DNA of 64,000 nt from Rhodospirillales bacterium (lineage in GTDB: Bacteria > Pseudomonadota > Alphaproteobacteria > UBA8366 > JADFVY01), in NCBI GenBank assembly GCA_020356105.1, contig CP070634.1, positions 2,464,144 to 2,528,143 of the forward strand. The letters run 5' to 3'. Under the pieces are notes generated by a model. The model searched no databases, was not told where the DNA came from, and worked only from the letters and a program-made list of their open reading frames with translations. A program made the position numbers and the translations under genes. Of this stretch, positions 36,123-45,191 are shown piece by piece. Numbering within the stretch: position 1 is the first letter of the stretch; each line of letters begins with the position of its first letter.

Positions 36123-37016
36123 ATGGCGCGCATTCGCATAGGCCTCGCCCTGGGCAGCGGCGTTGCGCGCGGATGGGCGCATCTGGGAGTCCTCAAGGCG
36201 ATCGACCGCCTGGGTCTGGTTCCCGATATCATCGCCGGCAGTTCGATCGGCTCGCTGGTCGGCGGTTTCTACCTGGCGGGCAACGTCACGGAGTTGGAGC
36301 TTTGGGCCAGACGGCTGACCAAGTTGCGGATGCTGCGCTATGCCGATTTCAGCCTCGGTGGCGGTGTGATTTCCGGCAACAGGCTGTTCCAGGAGGCTGA
36401 ACGATATCTTGGCGACATAAACATCGTCAGCCTCAAGGCACCGTTCGTTGCCGTGGCGACCGACCTGTGGACCGGCCACGAGATCTGGTTGCGCGACGGC
36501 AAACTGGTCGACGCAATGCGCGCGTCACTGTCGCTGCCCGGGGTGTTTCGACCCGTCCGGATGAACGGTCACTGGCTGATCGACGGCGCGCTGGTCAACC
36601 CGGTTCCCGTCTCGGCCTGTCGAGCCCTCGGAGCCCAGATGGTGATTTGCGTCAACCTGAATGCCGATATTATCGGCAAGCATCAGGACGTGGAGTTGAA
36701 CGGCGCGTCCGATCAGGAACTCGCGGCCGCGATACAGACGATACCGGCGCTCGACGCCATCACCCAGTCGCCTCCCGGCAACCCGGGCACGTTCGGGGTC
36801 ATGGTATCGGCGCTCAACATCGTGCAGGACAGAATCGCCCGCAGCCGCCTGGCCGGCGAACCACCAGATGTCAGCATCAATCCGCGGGTCGGTCACATTG
36901 GCCTGCTGGACTTCCATCGCGCCGACGAGCTTATTCGGCTCGGCGAGGCGGCGGTCGAGCGCGCGATGCCGGAAATCCGGGATGCGATCTCCGTGTTCAG
37001 CTCAATCCACGGTTGA
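36123..37016 (+). CDS. Patatin-like phospholipase (RssA/NTE family)
   Basis: From the ATG at 36123 (preceded by GAAGAG) this is 297 residues. It starts with the glycine-rich oxyanion motif GSGVARGWAHLGVL, followed by the nucleophile motif GSSIGS and the catalytic DGAL (Ser-Asp dyad). These define cytoplasmic patatin-like lipid acyl hydrolases. The frame continues to 35892, but upstream residues do not match the family. It precedes an acyl-CoA ligase gene by about 75 bases, so released fatty acids could be activated directly (inference). Confidence 0.85.
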   Translation: MARIRIGLALGSGVARGWAHLGVLKAIDRLGLVPDIIAGSSIGSLVGGFYLAGNVTELELWARRLTKLRMLRYADFSLGGGVISGNRLFQEAERYLGDINIVSLKAPFVAVATDLWTGHEIWLRDGKLVDAMRASLSLPGVFRPVRMNGHWLIDGALVNPVPVSACRALGAQMVICVNLNADIIGKHQDVELNGASDQELAAAIQTIPALDAITQSPPGNPGTFGVMVSALNIVQDRIARSRLAGEPPDVSINPRVGHIGLLDFHRADELIRLGEAAVERAMPEIRDAISVFSSIHG

Positions 37017-37091
37017 TCGAAGCGCGGAGATGAAATCTCGTGTCGACGACGCCCGAATGAAGTATGAACGATGCCGCAATGACTGGAACCC

Positions 37092-38972
37092 GTGGGTGCG
37101 AATCTCGTGACTGAAAGAATTCCCCTTGCGTCAGCGGTTGTGATCCGCCTGAAGGACATTGCCGGTCGATTGCGCGGACGTCTCGGCCGGCCAAAACCGC
37201 CGGCACAACCGCCCGGCCCGCCGGAGCCGCAGCCCTATCCGTGGGAGGCGACATATCCGGAGGGCATCGACTGGCACGCGCAGATTCCGACGGCGCCGGT
37301 TCAGGCAATTCTCGACGATGCGGTAGAGAAATGGCCGGAACGCCCCTGTCTTGCGTTCCTCGGCAAGAAATACACCTACGCGCAGGTCGGCAAATTGGTG
37401 GCGCGCGCGGCCCGGGGATTCCAGGATATCGGAGTCTCAAAGGGCGTTCGGGTTGGCCTGTTCCTGCCGAACTCGCCCTACTACGTCGTCTGTTATTACG
37501 CCATCCTCAAGGCTGGCGGCACCGTGGTCAATTACAACCCGCTCTATGCAGAACGCGAGATCGCCCGCCAGGTCAAGGATTCGGACACCCGCATCATGGT
37601 GACGCTGCAGCTGACCGCGACCTACCCCAAGCTGGCCGGTTTGTTCGAGAGCACGGCGCTTGAAAAGGTCGTCGTCTGTCCGATGGGCGACGTCCTGCCC
37701 CTGGTCGCCAGGACCTTCTTTACCCTGTTTCGCCGCAAGGAGATCGCCAAGATCCCGGATGACGAGCGCCACGTCGAATTCGACGAGCTCATCGACAATA
37801 AGGGGGATTATGTCGCCGCACCGGTCGAAATTACGTCGGACATCGCGGTGCTGCAGTATACCGGCGGGACGACCGGCTTGCCGAAAGGCGCGATGCTGAC
37901 GCACGCGAACCTTTACGCCAACACCGTCCAGACCCGTATGTGGGCCGTCAATTCGCAACCCGGCGTGGAGAAGATCCTCGGCGTGCTGCCCTTGTTCCAC
38001 GTCTTCGGAATGACCGGCGTCATGAATGTGGGGCTGTATCTCGGCGCCGAAATCATTCTCGTCCCCCGCTTCAAGCTGGCTGATGTTCTGGCCATCATCG
38101 ACAAGGAAAAGCCGACTGCGTTCCTTGGGGTGCCGATGATCTATTCCGCCATCAACGAATACGACGCGCTCGACGAATACGACCTGTCGAGCCTGAAGGA
38201 CTGCATCTCGGGCGGCGCCCCGCTGCCGGTCGACGTCAAGCTCAGATTCGAGGAACTCACCGGCTGCGTGCTGGTCGAGGGATACGGCCTGTCCGAGGCC
38301 TCCCCCGTCTGCACGATCAATCCGTTTTCGGGCGTCAACAAGCCGGGCTCGATCGGCATGCCGGTACCCGGCACGATCGTCGAGATCGCCTCGCTGGACA
38401 ATCCCGACGAGTTGCTGCCGCCCGGCAAACGAGGCGAAATTTGCGTCATTGGCCCGCAGGTCATGGCCGGTTACTGGAATCAGCCCGATGAAACCGAGGG
38501 CGCCTTCCGGGGCGGCCGCCTGCACACTGGCGATGTCGGTTATATCGACGAAGAGGGTTACGTCTTCCTGATCGACCGCATCAAGGATCTCATCCTCAAT
38601 GCCGGGTTCAACGTCTACCCGCGGATGGTCGAAGAAGCGATCTATCTGCATCCGGACGTCGCGGAGGTGGTCGTCTGCGGCGTTCCCGACAAGCAGCGTG
38701 GAGAACTCGTCAAGGCCTATGTCAAGCGTCGTGCCGGATCGCAACTCAAGGCCGGCGAGCTCAAGCGCTTTCTCAGGGACAAGCTGGCTCCTTACGCGCA
38801 GCCGCGCCGCATCGAGTTCCGAGACGAACTGCCCAAGACGTTCATCGGCAAGCATTCGCGTCGCGAGCTTGTGGCCGAGGAGGTGCGGCGTTTCAACGAG
38901 GGCCTGCCGCCGCTCGGCGAAGAGATCGAGGTCGAGGAGATCGCGACGCCGCCGGCCCGCGCCGTCAACTGA
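37092..38972 (+). CDS. fadD: Long-chain fatty acid-CoA ligase (AMP-forming)
   Basis: This 626-residue adenylate-forming enzyme has the P-loop-like motif YTGGTTGLPKGAML, GYGLSEASPV, the adenylate region LHTGDVGYIDEEGYVFLIDR and a C-terminal HSRRELVAEE lysine/arginine tail region. Length and motifs fit long-chain acyl-CoA synthetases (FadD/LcfB). A proline-rich stretch (PPAQPPGPPEPQPYPW) follows an amphipathic N-terminus. GTG starts at 37092 and 37107 are both possible. It is followed within 25 bases by an SCP2-domain gene, suggesting a lipid-handling operon. Confidence 0.88.
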   Translation: MGANLVTERIPLASAVVIRLKDIAGRLRGRLGRPKPPAQPPGPPEPQPYPWEATYPEGIDWHAQIPTAPVQAILDDAVEKWPERPCLAFLGKKYTYAQVGKLVARAARGFQDIGVSKGVRVGLFLPNSPYYVVCYYAILKAGGTVVNYNPLYAEREIARQVKDSDTRIMVTLQLTATYPKLAGLFESTALEKVVVCPMGDVLPLVARTFFTLFRRKEIAKIPDDERHVEFDELIDNKGDYVAAPVEITSDIAVLQYTGGTTGLPKGAMLTHANLYANTVQTRMWAVNSQPGVEKILGVLPLFHVFGMTGVMNVGLYLGAEIILVPRFKLADVLAIIDKEKPTAFLGVPMIYSAINEYDALDEYDLSSLKDCISGGAPLPVDVKLRFEELTGCVLVEGYGLSEASPVCTINPFSGVNKPGSIGMPVPGTIVEIASLDNPDELLPPGKRGEICVIGPQVMAGYWNQPDETEGAFRGGRLHTGDVGYIDEEGYVFLIDRIKDLILNAGFNVYPRMVEEAIYLHPDVAEVVVCGVPDKQRGELVKAYVKRRAGSQLKAGELKRFLRDKLAPYAQPRRIEFRDELPKTFIGKHSRRELVAEEVRRFNEGLPPLGEEIEVEEIATPPARAVN

Positions 38973-38996
38973 ACAGCTACAACAGCCGAGGAAAAG

Positions 38997-39299
38997 ATGA
39001 GCCTGGAGACGATCGAGCAGGAAGTCCGCAGCAACCTAATGCGGTTCGCCGGACTCGGCTACAAGGTGAAATTCGTATTCGACGACGGACCGACATTCCT
39101 GCTGGACGGGACCGTCACGCCGCCGACGCTCAGCACCGAGGACGGGGATGCCGACTGCACCCTGCGCCTATCCGCCGAGAATATGGCGAAGCTGATGGCC
39201 GGCACCTTGAACCCGACCCTGGCCTACAGCCTCGGCAAGCTGAAGGTGGACGGCTCCGTCGGCGTGGCCCTGAAGCTGGCTTCGATGATGGAGGAATGA
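38997..39299 (+). CDS. SCP2 sterol-binding domain protein
   Basis: This 100-residue protein is a single SCP2 domain: KVKFVFDDGPTFLLDG, DADCTLRLSAENMAKLMAG and TLAYSLGKLKVDG. Such proteins bind acyl-CoAs or other lipids in the cytoplasm. GAGGAAAAG precedes the ATG. It is cotranscribed with the acyl-CoA ligase and convergent with the FadE gene. Confidence 0.88.
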   Translation: MSLETIEQEVRSNLMRFAGLGYKVKFVFDDGPTFLLDGTVTPPTLSTEDGDADCTLRLSAENMAKLMAGTLNPTLAYSLGKLKVDGSVGVALKLASMMEE

Positions 39300-39414
39300 T
39301 CCGGTTGCCGGAACGGCGCAAGCCGCACCGCCGTCGGCCGGGTGCGCGCGGCTGCCAGCCGCCCCCAGCCCGTCGCCGACCTCCTGGATCGCGCACTGGC
39401 CGGCCGCACGGCTT

Positions 39415-41199
39415 CTAGAACAGTTCCGCCTCCAGCTCCATCAACGGTTTCTTGCCGGCCATGATGGCGGCGAACAGGCTGGAGGTCTGCGGCAGGATGC
39501 GGGTCATGTAGAAGCGCGCGGTGGCGAGCTTGGCCCGGTAGAACCCGGTCTCGTCGTCCCCGGCCTTCTCCAGCGCCACCGCCGCCATGCGGGCCCACAG
39601 ATAGGCCAGCGCGGTCAGGCCGAACAGCCGCAGATAATCCGTTGCCGCGGCGCCCGCCTCTTCCGGATCGCGCAGGCCCTGCTGGGCGATCCACGCGGTG
39701 GCCTGCTGCAGCCGCCCGAAGGCCTTGGCGAACGGCAACACGAAATCCTGCATCTCCGACTTCTCCATCTCGGCCTCGATGAAGTCCATGCCGGGGTGGA
39801 AGAAACGGCGCAGCAGGCGGCCGGTGTGCTGGCCCATCTTGCGGCCGACCAGGTCGAGCGCCTGGATGCCGTTGGCGCCCTCGTAGAGCTGGGCAATACG
39901 GGCGTCGCGGACCAGCTGCTCCATGCCCCATTCGCGGATATAGCCGTGGCCGCCGAATACCTGGACGCCGAGATTGGCGCATTCGGAGCCGATATCGGTG
40001 AGGAACGCCTTGACGATCGGCGTGAGCAGTGAGACCAGGTCGTCGGCCTCCTCGCGCCTCGCATCGTCCGGGTGTTTGGCCGCGATGTCGAGGTTCAGCG
40101 CCGTCCAGGCGGCCAGCGCGCGGCCGCCCTCGGTATAGGCGCGCATGGTCAGCAGCATGCGCCGCACGTCGGGGTGAACGATGATCGGATCGGCCGGCTT
40201 GTCTGGCGCCATGGCGCCAGAAAGCGACCGTCCCTGGAGGCGCTCCTTCGCGTAGTCCGCGGCGCTCTGATAGGCGGTCTCGGCAAGGCCCAGCCCCTGC
40301 ATGCCGACCGCAAGACGCGCGTCGTTCATCATCGTGAACATGACCCGCATGCCCTTGTGCGGTGGTCCGACGAGATAGCCTTCGGCGTCCTCGAAGTTCA
40401 TCACGCAGGTCGGCGAGGCCTTGATGCCCATCTTGTGCTCGATCGAGCCGCAGGCGACGCCGTTGCGCGGGCCCATTGCGCCGTCCTCCTTGACCAGGAA
40501 TTTCGGCACCAGGAACAGGCTGATGCCGCGGATGCCGGCCGGCGCATCGGGCAGCTTGGCGAGCACCAGATGGACGATGTTCTCGGTCGCGTCCTGCTCG
40601 CCGCAGGAGATGAAGATCTTGGTGCCGCTGATCCGGTAGCTGCCGTCATCGGCGGGCTCGGCCCGGGTTCGGATGAGGCCGAGATCGGTGCCGCTGTGCG
40701 GCTCGGTCAGACACATCGTCCCCGACCACGTGCCCTCGACCATCTTCGGCAGCCATTTCGCCTTCTGCTCGTCCGACCCCCAGCGCTCCAGCAGATGATA
40801 GGCGCCCTCGGTGAGGCCCGGCAGGATCGCCAGCGAGATATTGCTCGAGCAGGCCATCTCCTTGACCATCGCGCCGAGGGTCGCGGGCAGGCCCTGCCCG
40901 CCAAATTCGGGATCGGCCGCGAGCGAGCCCCAGCCGGATTGCACGAAGGCCTCGTAAGCCTCCTTGAAGCCGCTGGGAAGCCGCACGACACCGTTTTCGT
41001 AGGTACAGCCCTCCTCGTCCCCGGTTCGGTTCAAAGGCAGCAGGACCTCCTCGCAGAGCTTTCCGGCCTCGCTCAGAACGGCGTCGACCAGGTCTGGTGT
41101 TGCCTCCTCGTAGCCGGGCAGTTCGGTCAGCGTTTCCGCGTGCAGCAGCTCGTTGAGAACGAACCGCATATCGTCGATCGGAGCGGTGTAGACGGTCAT
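39415..41199 (-). CDS. fadE: Acyl-CoA dehydrogenase, long FadE/DmdC-like form
   Basis: This 594-residue enzyme has LTEPHSGTDLGLIRTRA (flavin motif), SGTKIFISCGEQD, YAKERLQGRSLSG and FGGHGYIREWGMEQLVRDAR with a YEGANGIQALDL catalytic region, where the Glu follows Tyr. The extra C-terminal domain makes it longer than ordinary 380-residue enzymes and matches the FadE/YusJ and DmdC group. It is the last gene of the MerR-fadA-fadN-fadE operon and should catalyse the first beta-oxidation step on long acyl-CoAs. Confidence 0.88.
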   Translation of the reverse strand: MTVYTAPIDDMRFVLNELLHAETLTELPGYEEATPDLVDAVLSEAGKLCEEVLLPLNRTGDEEGCTYENGVVRLPSGFKEAYEAFVQSGWGSLAADPEFGGQGLPATLGAMVKEMACSSNISLAILPGLTEGAYHLLERWGSDEQKAKWLPKMVEGTWSGTMCLTEPHSGTDLGLIRTRAEPADDGSYRISGTKIFISCGEQDATENIVHLVLAKLPDAPAGIRGISLFLVPKFLVKEDGAMGPRNGVACGSIEHKMGIKASPTCVMNFEDAEGYLVGPPHKGMRVMFTMMNDARLAVGMQGLGLAETAYQSAADYAKERLQGRSLSGAMAPDKPADPIIVHPDVRRMLLTMRAYTEGGRALAAWTALNLDIAAKHPDDARREEADDLVSLLTPIVKAFLTDIGSECANLGVQVFGGHGYIREWGMEQLVRDARIAQLYEGANGIQALDLVGRKMGQHTGRLLRRFFHPGMDFIEAEMEKSEMQDFVLPFAKAFGRLQQATAWIAQQGLRDPEEAGAAATDYLRLFGLTALAYLWARMAAVALEKAGDDETGFYRAKLATARFYMTRILPQTSSLFAAIMAGKKPLMELEAELF

Positions 41200-41202
41200 T
41201 GC

Positions 41203-43533
41203 TCAGTTCCTCAACGGCTTGCCGGTTTCCAGCATGTGCTCGACCCGGGCCAGTGTGCCGGGATGCCGGATCAGTTTCATGAAGGCCTTGCGCTCGAGCA
41301 TCAGCAGATCGTCCTCCCCGACCTCGTCGACGAAGTCGGTCGCGCCACCGGTCAGGACCTGCTTCAACTCCTCGACGACGACCCGGTCATGCGGCGTCAC
41401 CAGCCCCTTGAGCTCGAAATCTCGCACGGCCATCTCGATCGCGGCGCGGCCGGTCTCGCCGGGCAGATGCAGTCCGACTTCCTCGGGTGGCGCATATCCG
41501 TCGGCCAGCGCGAGCGCGCGTGCCTTGGCGTCGGCCAGCAGTCGGTCGCGGTTCATCGTAATGCCGTCGCCCGCGCGCAGGATCATCATCTCCTGCGCCT
41601 CCGCGGCGGATTTCGCGACCTGGGCCGTCCCAATCGTCTCGAAGGCCTTGGCCACCGGCGGCATCGGGCCTTTCGGCGCCCGCGGCGCGGTCGCCCAACG
41701 GGTGAGAAGCTCCTTGCAGCCGCCCCAGCCCGGAATTACGCCGACGCCGACCTCGACGAGCCCGGTATAGGTCTCCGCATGCGCCTGGATGGCATCGCAA
41801 TGCATCAGGATCTCGCAGGCACCCCCGAGGGCCATGCCGGACGGCGCGCCGACCACCGGAAACGGCGCATATTTGAGCGCCTTGTAGACACGCTGCCCGG
41901 TCGCCACCAGCTCCTCGATCATCGGCCACAACGCGACATTGGCGGCGAACAGGGCGAGGCCGATATTGGCGCCGACCGAGAAATTGGTGCCCTCATTGTA
42001 GATCACGAGGCCCTTGTGGGCCTTCGGGACGAGCTTTACCGAATCCTCGACCATTTTCAGAGATTCCTGGTCGAGTGCATTCATTTTGCTGTGGAATTCT
42101 AGGCACAAAACTCCATCTCCGAGATCCCACAGGCTGGCCGACCCGTTGCGCCTGACCGGCTCGGATGCGCGTTTGACGTCCTCGAGCAGCAATACGCCGT
42201 CGCGGCGCTCGAGGTCGGCATATTCGCCTTCGACGGTCAGGTATTGCAGCACGCCGTTCTCGACCCCGTAGAAACCGCCGGCCTCGGCTGCCTTGCGCAG
42301 CAAGTCGGGCACCTCGCGGCCCTCCTCCTCGAGGCGCGTGACCAGCCAGTCGGCGCCGAGCCGGTCGGCGAGCTGGAACGGCCCCTCCTTCCAGGCGTAG
42401 CCGAGCCGCATCGCCTCGTCCGCAGCGGCAATGTCGTCGGCGATCTCGGGAATCAGCGACGCCGCATACACGAGAAGCTGCGAGAGCACCCGCCAGGCAT
42501 ATGCGCCGGTCTTGTCCGGATATTCGGCGAGCCTGCGCAAATCCCTGCCGGCCGCGGTGACGCTGTCGAGCCGCGGCCGCCGCGCCGGCGCATATGCGCC
42601 GGTCGAAAGATCGATGGCCTGCTTCTCGCGCTTGCCGTCGGTCCTGTCCAGGCGATAGAAGCCACCCTTGCCCTTGCGGCCGGTATAGCCCTCGTCGATC
42701 AACTTCTCGAATAGCGGCAAGTCGGTCCTGACCTCGTGATAGGCATCGTCCTTGGGCAGCGCCGCCGTCATTTCGCGCGACACGTATCGGCTGAGGTCCA
42801 GCCCGACGAGGTCGAGCAGCCCGAACACGCCAGTCTTGGGGATGCCCATCGGCCGGCCCATCACCGCATCGGCCTCCTCGACGGTCAGGCCGCCCTCGAC
42901 GGCGGCGGACACCGCGGCCTCGATCCAGAAGACGCCGAGCCGGTTGGCGATGAACCCCGGCGTGTCCTTGGCGTCGACCACGCCCTTGCCGAGCCGCTCG
43001 TCGCAGAAGGCGCGGATCGTCTCCACCGCCGCCTTCCCGGTCTTCGGGCCGGCGACAATCTCAAGCAGCCGCATGTAGCGCGGGGGGTTGAAGAAATGCG
43101 TGACCAGGAAATCCTTGGCGAACGTCTCCGGCAGCCCCTTCGTCAGCACCGCGATCGGCAGGGTCGAGGTGTTCGACGAGACGATCGAACCCTTCTTACG
43201 GTGCTTTTGAATCTTCTTGTAAAGGTCTTGTTTTATCTTGGGATTCTCGAGCACGGCCTCGACGATCCAGTCGCATTCGGCCAGCTTTTCGAGGTCGTCT
43301 TCGGTATTGCCGGGAGTGATCAGACCTGCGTTGCGGCGATGCATCAACGGCGCCGGGTCGGTTTTCAGCAACCGTGCGATTGCGCCCTCGGCAATCACGC
43401 TGCGCCCGGCTTCCGGCGCATCCTTCGGGACGATGTCCAGCAGCAATACGGGAACGCCCGCGTTGGCGATATGGGCCGCGATGCCGCTGCCCATTACGCC
43501 CGCGCCGATGACGGCGGCTCGTTGGATCGTCAT
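41203..43533 (-). CDS. fadN: 3-hydroxyacyl-CoA dehydrogenase/enoyl-CoA hydratase fusion (FadN-like)
   Basis: This 776-residue protein has an N-terminal NAD domain (AAVIGAGVMGSGIAAH), the dehydrogenase motif THFFNPPRYMRLLEIV, and then a C-terminal crotonase domain (APSGMALGGACEILMHCD). This order is the reverse of FadB/FadJ and matches FadN/YusL. The ATG at 43533 is just downstream of the fadA stop. It would hydrate enoyl-CoA and oxidise the hydroxyacyl-CoA in beta-oxidation. The frame is open to 43584 inside fadA, which I rejected. Confidence 0.9.
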   Translation of the reverse strand: MTIQRAAVIGAGVMGSGIAAHIANAGVPVLLLDIVPKDAPEAGRSVIAEGAIARLLKTDPAPLMHRRNAGLITPGNTEDDLEKLAECDWIVEAVLENPKIKQDLYKKIQKHRKKGSIVSSNTSTLPIAVLTKGLPETFAKDFLVTHFFNPPRYMRLLEIVAGPKTGKAAVETIRAFCDERLGKGVVDAKDTPGFIANRLGVFWIEAAVSAAVEGGLTVEEADAVMGRPMGIPKTGVFGLLDLVGLDLSRYVSREMTAALPKDDAYHEVRTDLPLFEKLIDEGYTGRKGKGGFYRLDRTDGKREKQAIDLSTGAYAPARRPRLDSVTAAGRDLRRLAEYPDKTGAYAWRVLSQLLVYAASLIPEIADDIAAADEAMRLGYAWKEGPFQLADRLGADWLVTRLEEEGREVPDLLRKAAEAGGFYGVENGVLQYLTVEGEYADLERRDGVLLLEDVKRASEPVRRNGSASLWDLGDGVLCLEFHSKMNALDQESLKMVEDSVKLVPKAHKGLVIYNEGTNFSVGANIGLALFAANVALWPMIEELVATGQRVYKALKYAPFPVVGAPSGMALGGACEILMHCDAIQAHAETYTGLVEVGVGVIPGWGGCKELLTRWATAPRAPKGPMPPVAKAFETIGTAQVAKSAAEAQEMMILRAGDGITMNRDRLLADAKARALALADGYAPPEEVGLHLPGETGRAAIEMAVRDFELKGLVTPHDRVVVEELKQVLTGGATDFVDEVGEDDLLMLERKAFMKLIRHPGTLARVEHMLETGKPLRN

Positions 43534-43535
43534 GG

Positions 43536-44675
43536 TCAGACCGCCTCCAGGATCGTCGCGATGCCCTGGCCACCGCCGATGCACTGCGTCGCCAGCGCGT
43601 ATTTGCCTTTTTCGCGCTTGAGGATTTGCGCCGCCTTGCCGGTGATCCGCGCGCCTGTCGCACCCAGGGGATGGCCCAGCGCGATGGCGCCGCCGTCGAT
43701 GTTCGTCCGATCGTGATCGAACGGCAGTTCGCGGTGGCAGGCAATGACCTGGCTGGCGAAGGCCTCGTTCATCTCGATGACGTCGAGGTCTTCGAGCTTC
43801 AGCCCGGCGCGCGCCAGTGCCTTGCCGGTGGCAACCACCGGCCCGATGCCCATGATTTCCGGCGCACAGCCGGCAACGGCGATGCTCTTGATCCGGGCCA
43901 GCGGCGGCAGGCCGTTCTTCTCCGCATAGTCGGCCGAGCAGACGAGAACCGCCGACGCTCCGTCGGTCAGCGGCGACGACGTGCCCGCGGTCACCGAGCC
44001 GCCTTCGCGGAACGCCGGCTTCAGGCCAGCCAGCGCCTCTTTGTTCGTGTCCGCGCGAATACAGCCGTCGGCGTCGACAATGCCATCCTTGGTCTCCACC
44101 GGCACAATCTCGTCGGCGAGCCGCCCAGCCTTCTGCGCCGCCGCCGCCTTGGTGTGGCTCTTGACGGAGAACTCTTCCTGTTCATCACGAGTTACCTGGT
44201 ATTTCTCGACCAGATTCTCGGCCGTCTCACCCATCGACATATAGGCACCGGGGACGTTCGCCGCGAGGCCGGCATTGGGCATCGGGTTGTAGCCGCCGAC
44301 CGGCACCCGCGTCATCGATTCCACCCCGGCGCAGACGAAGACGTCGCCCGCATCCATCTTGATCGCACCGGCGGCCATGTGGATCGCGTTCATCGACGAG
44401 CCGCAGAACCGGTTGATGGTCGCCCCGGCCACCGAGATCGGCAGATCGGACAACAACCCGATCAGCCGCCCGACGTTGAGCCCCTGCTCCGCCTCCGGCA
44501 TGGCGCAACCGCAGATCAGATCCTCGATGTCCTCGGGCTTGACACCAGTCCGCTCGATCAGCCCGCGAACAGCCGCGGCAGCCAGCTCGTCGGGACGGAT
44601 GCGCACGAATTCGCCCTTGTTGGCGAAGGTAAAGGGAGTCCGGGCATAGCCCGCGATGACGACGTCTTTGCTCAT
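43536..44675 (-). CDS. fadA: Acetyl-CoA acyltransferase (thiolase)
   Basis: This 379-residue thiolase has the nucleophile motif INRFCGSSMNAI, GHPLGATGAR (histidine) and the C-terminal CIGGGQGIATILEAV with the second cysteine. It cleaves 3-ketoacyl-CoA to acetyl-CoA and a shortened acyl-CoA. The ATG at 44675 overlaps the MerR stop (44672-44675), so regulator and thiolase are translationally coupled. Confidence 0.92.
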   Translation of the reverse strand: MSKDVVIAGYARTPFTFANKGEFVRIRPDELAAAAVRGLIERTGVKPEDIEDLICGCAMPEAEQGLNVGRLIGLLSDLPISVAGATINRFCGSSMNAIHMAAGAIKMDAGDVFVCAGVESMTRVPVGGYNPMPNAGLAANVPGAYMSMGETAENLVEKYQVTRDEQEEFSVKSHTKAAAAQKAGRLADEIVPVETKDGIVDADGCIRADTNKEALAGLKPAFREGGSVTAGTSSPLTDGASAVLVCSADYAEKNGLPPLARIKSIAVAGCAPEIMGIGPVVATGKALARAGLKLEDLDVIEMNEAFASQVIACHRELPFDHDRTNIDGGAIALGHPLGATGARITGKAAQILKREKGKYALATQCIGGGQGIATILEAV

Positions 44676-45109
44676 TGTCGCGCCTTTCGGGTGTGCTGTG
44701 AGGTACGGTTCTGGTCGGCGAGCCAGTGCTTGGCGGCCTTCATGATGCTCTTCAGTTCCGCGATCGTCGCGTCGATGTCCTCGCGCTGTTGCTGCAACGT
44801 CGCGAGACGCGCGGCGGCCTTGGCGATCAGCGCGTCCATCTGCTGCCGCTGCCCCGGGCCAGCCTCGTAAAGCTCCAGCCAATCGCGGATCTCCCGCAGG
44901 CTGAAGCCGAGGCGCTTGCCGCGCAGGATGAGGATCAGCCGGCCACGGTCGCGATGGGTGTAGACCCTGGTATTGCCGATGCGCCGGGGCTCGATCAACC
45001 CCTTGTCCTCATAGAAGCGCAGCGTCCGCGCGGTCACACCCAGATCGGCGGCCAGTTCGGTTACGGAGTAAAGCTCGGGGTGGTTCGACGCTTCCATCGC
45101 GCGGACCAT
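44672..45109 (-). CDS. MerR-family regulator of the beta-oxidation operon
   Basis: This 145-residue protein has the MerR winged helix-turn-helix (YSVTELAADLGVTARTLRFY, then EDKGLIEPRRIGNTRVY) and a C-terminal coiled coil of about 50 residues (MDALIAKAAARLATLQQQRE). It has no metal-binding cysteines, so it probably senses a CoA ester or similar, as LiuR-like regulators do. Being first in the operon, it probably regulates itself and the fad genes. An ATG at 45097 is an alternative start. Confidence 0.85.
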   Translation of the reverse strand: MVRAMEASNHPELYSVTELAADLGVTARTLRFYEDKGLIEPRRIGNTRVYTHRDRGRLILILRGKRLGFSLREIRDWLELYEAGPGQRQQMDALIAKAAARLATLQQQREDIDATIAELKSIMKAAKHWLADQNRTSQHTRKARQ

Positions 45110-45121
45110 ACACCGGCTATA

Positions 45122-45131
45122 ACGTATACGT
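45122..45131. promoter_or_regulatory. Candidate MerR/LiuR-type operator
   Basis: The perfect palindrome ACGTATACGT lies 13 bases before the MerR start in an AT-rich promoter region. ACGTxxACGT-type sites are what I recall for LiuR-like regulators of fatty and branched-chain acid degradation. A related half-site (AAACGTAAAA) lies nearby at about 45166. Confidence 0.5.
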
Positions 45132-45191
45132 CAACTAAATAACTAATTCGTTATCTATCTTGCATAAACGTAAAATGCCCCTAAAATCCGG

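Noticed and set aside
40072-42102. 676-codon open frame antisense to the fadE/fadN genes
   Set aside because: It is a GC-skew shadow: the other strand carries two complete, motif-bearing enzymes, while this frame is rich in Arg, His, Gly and Asp and has no recognisable domain.
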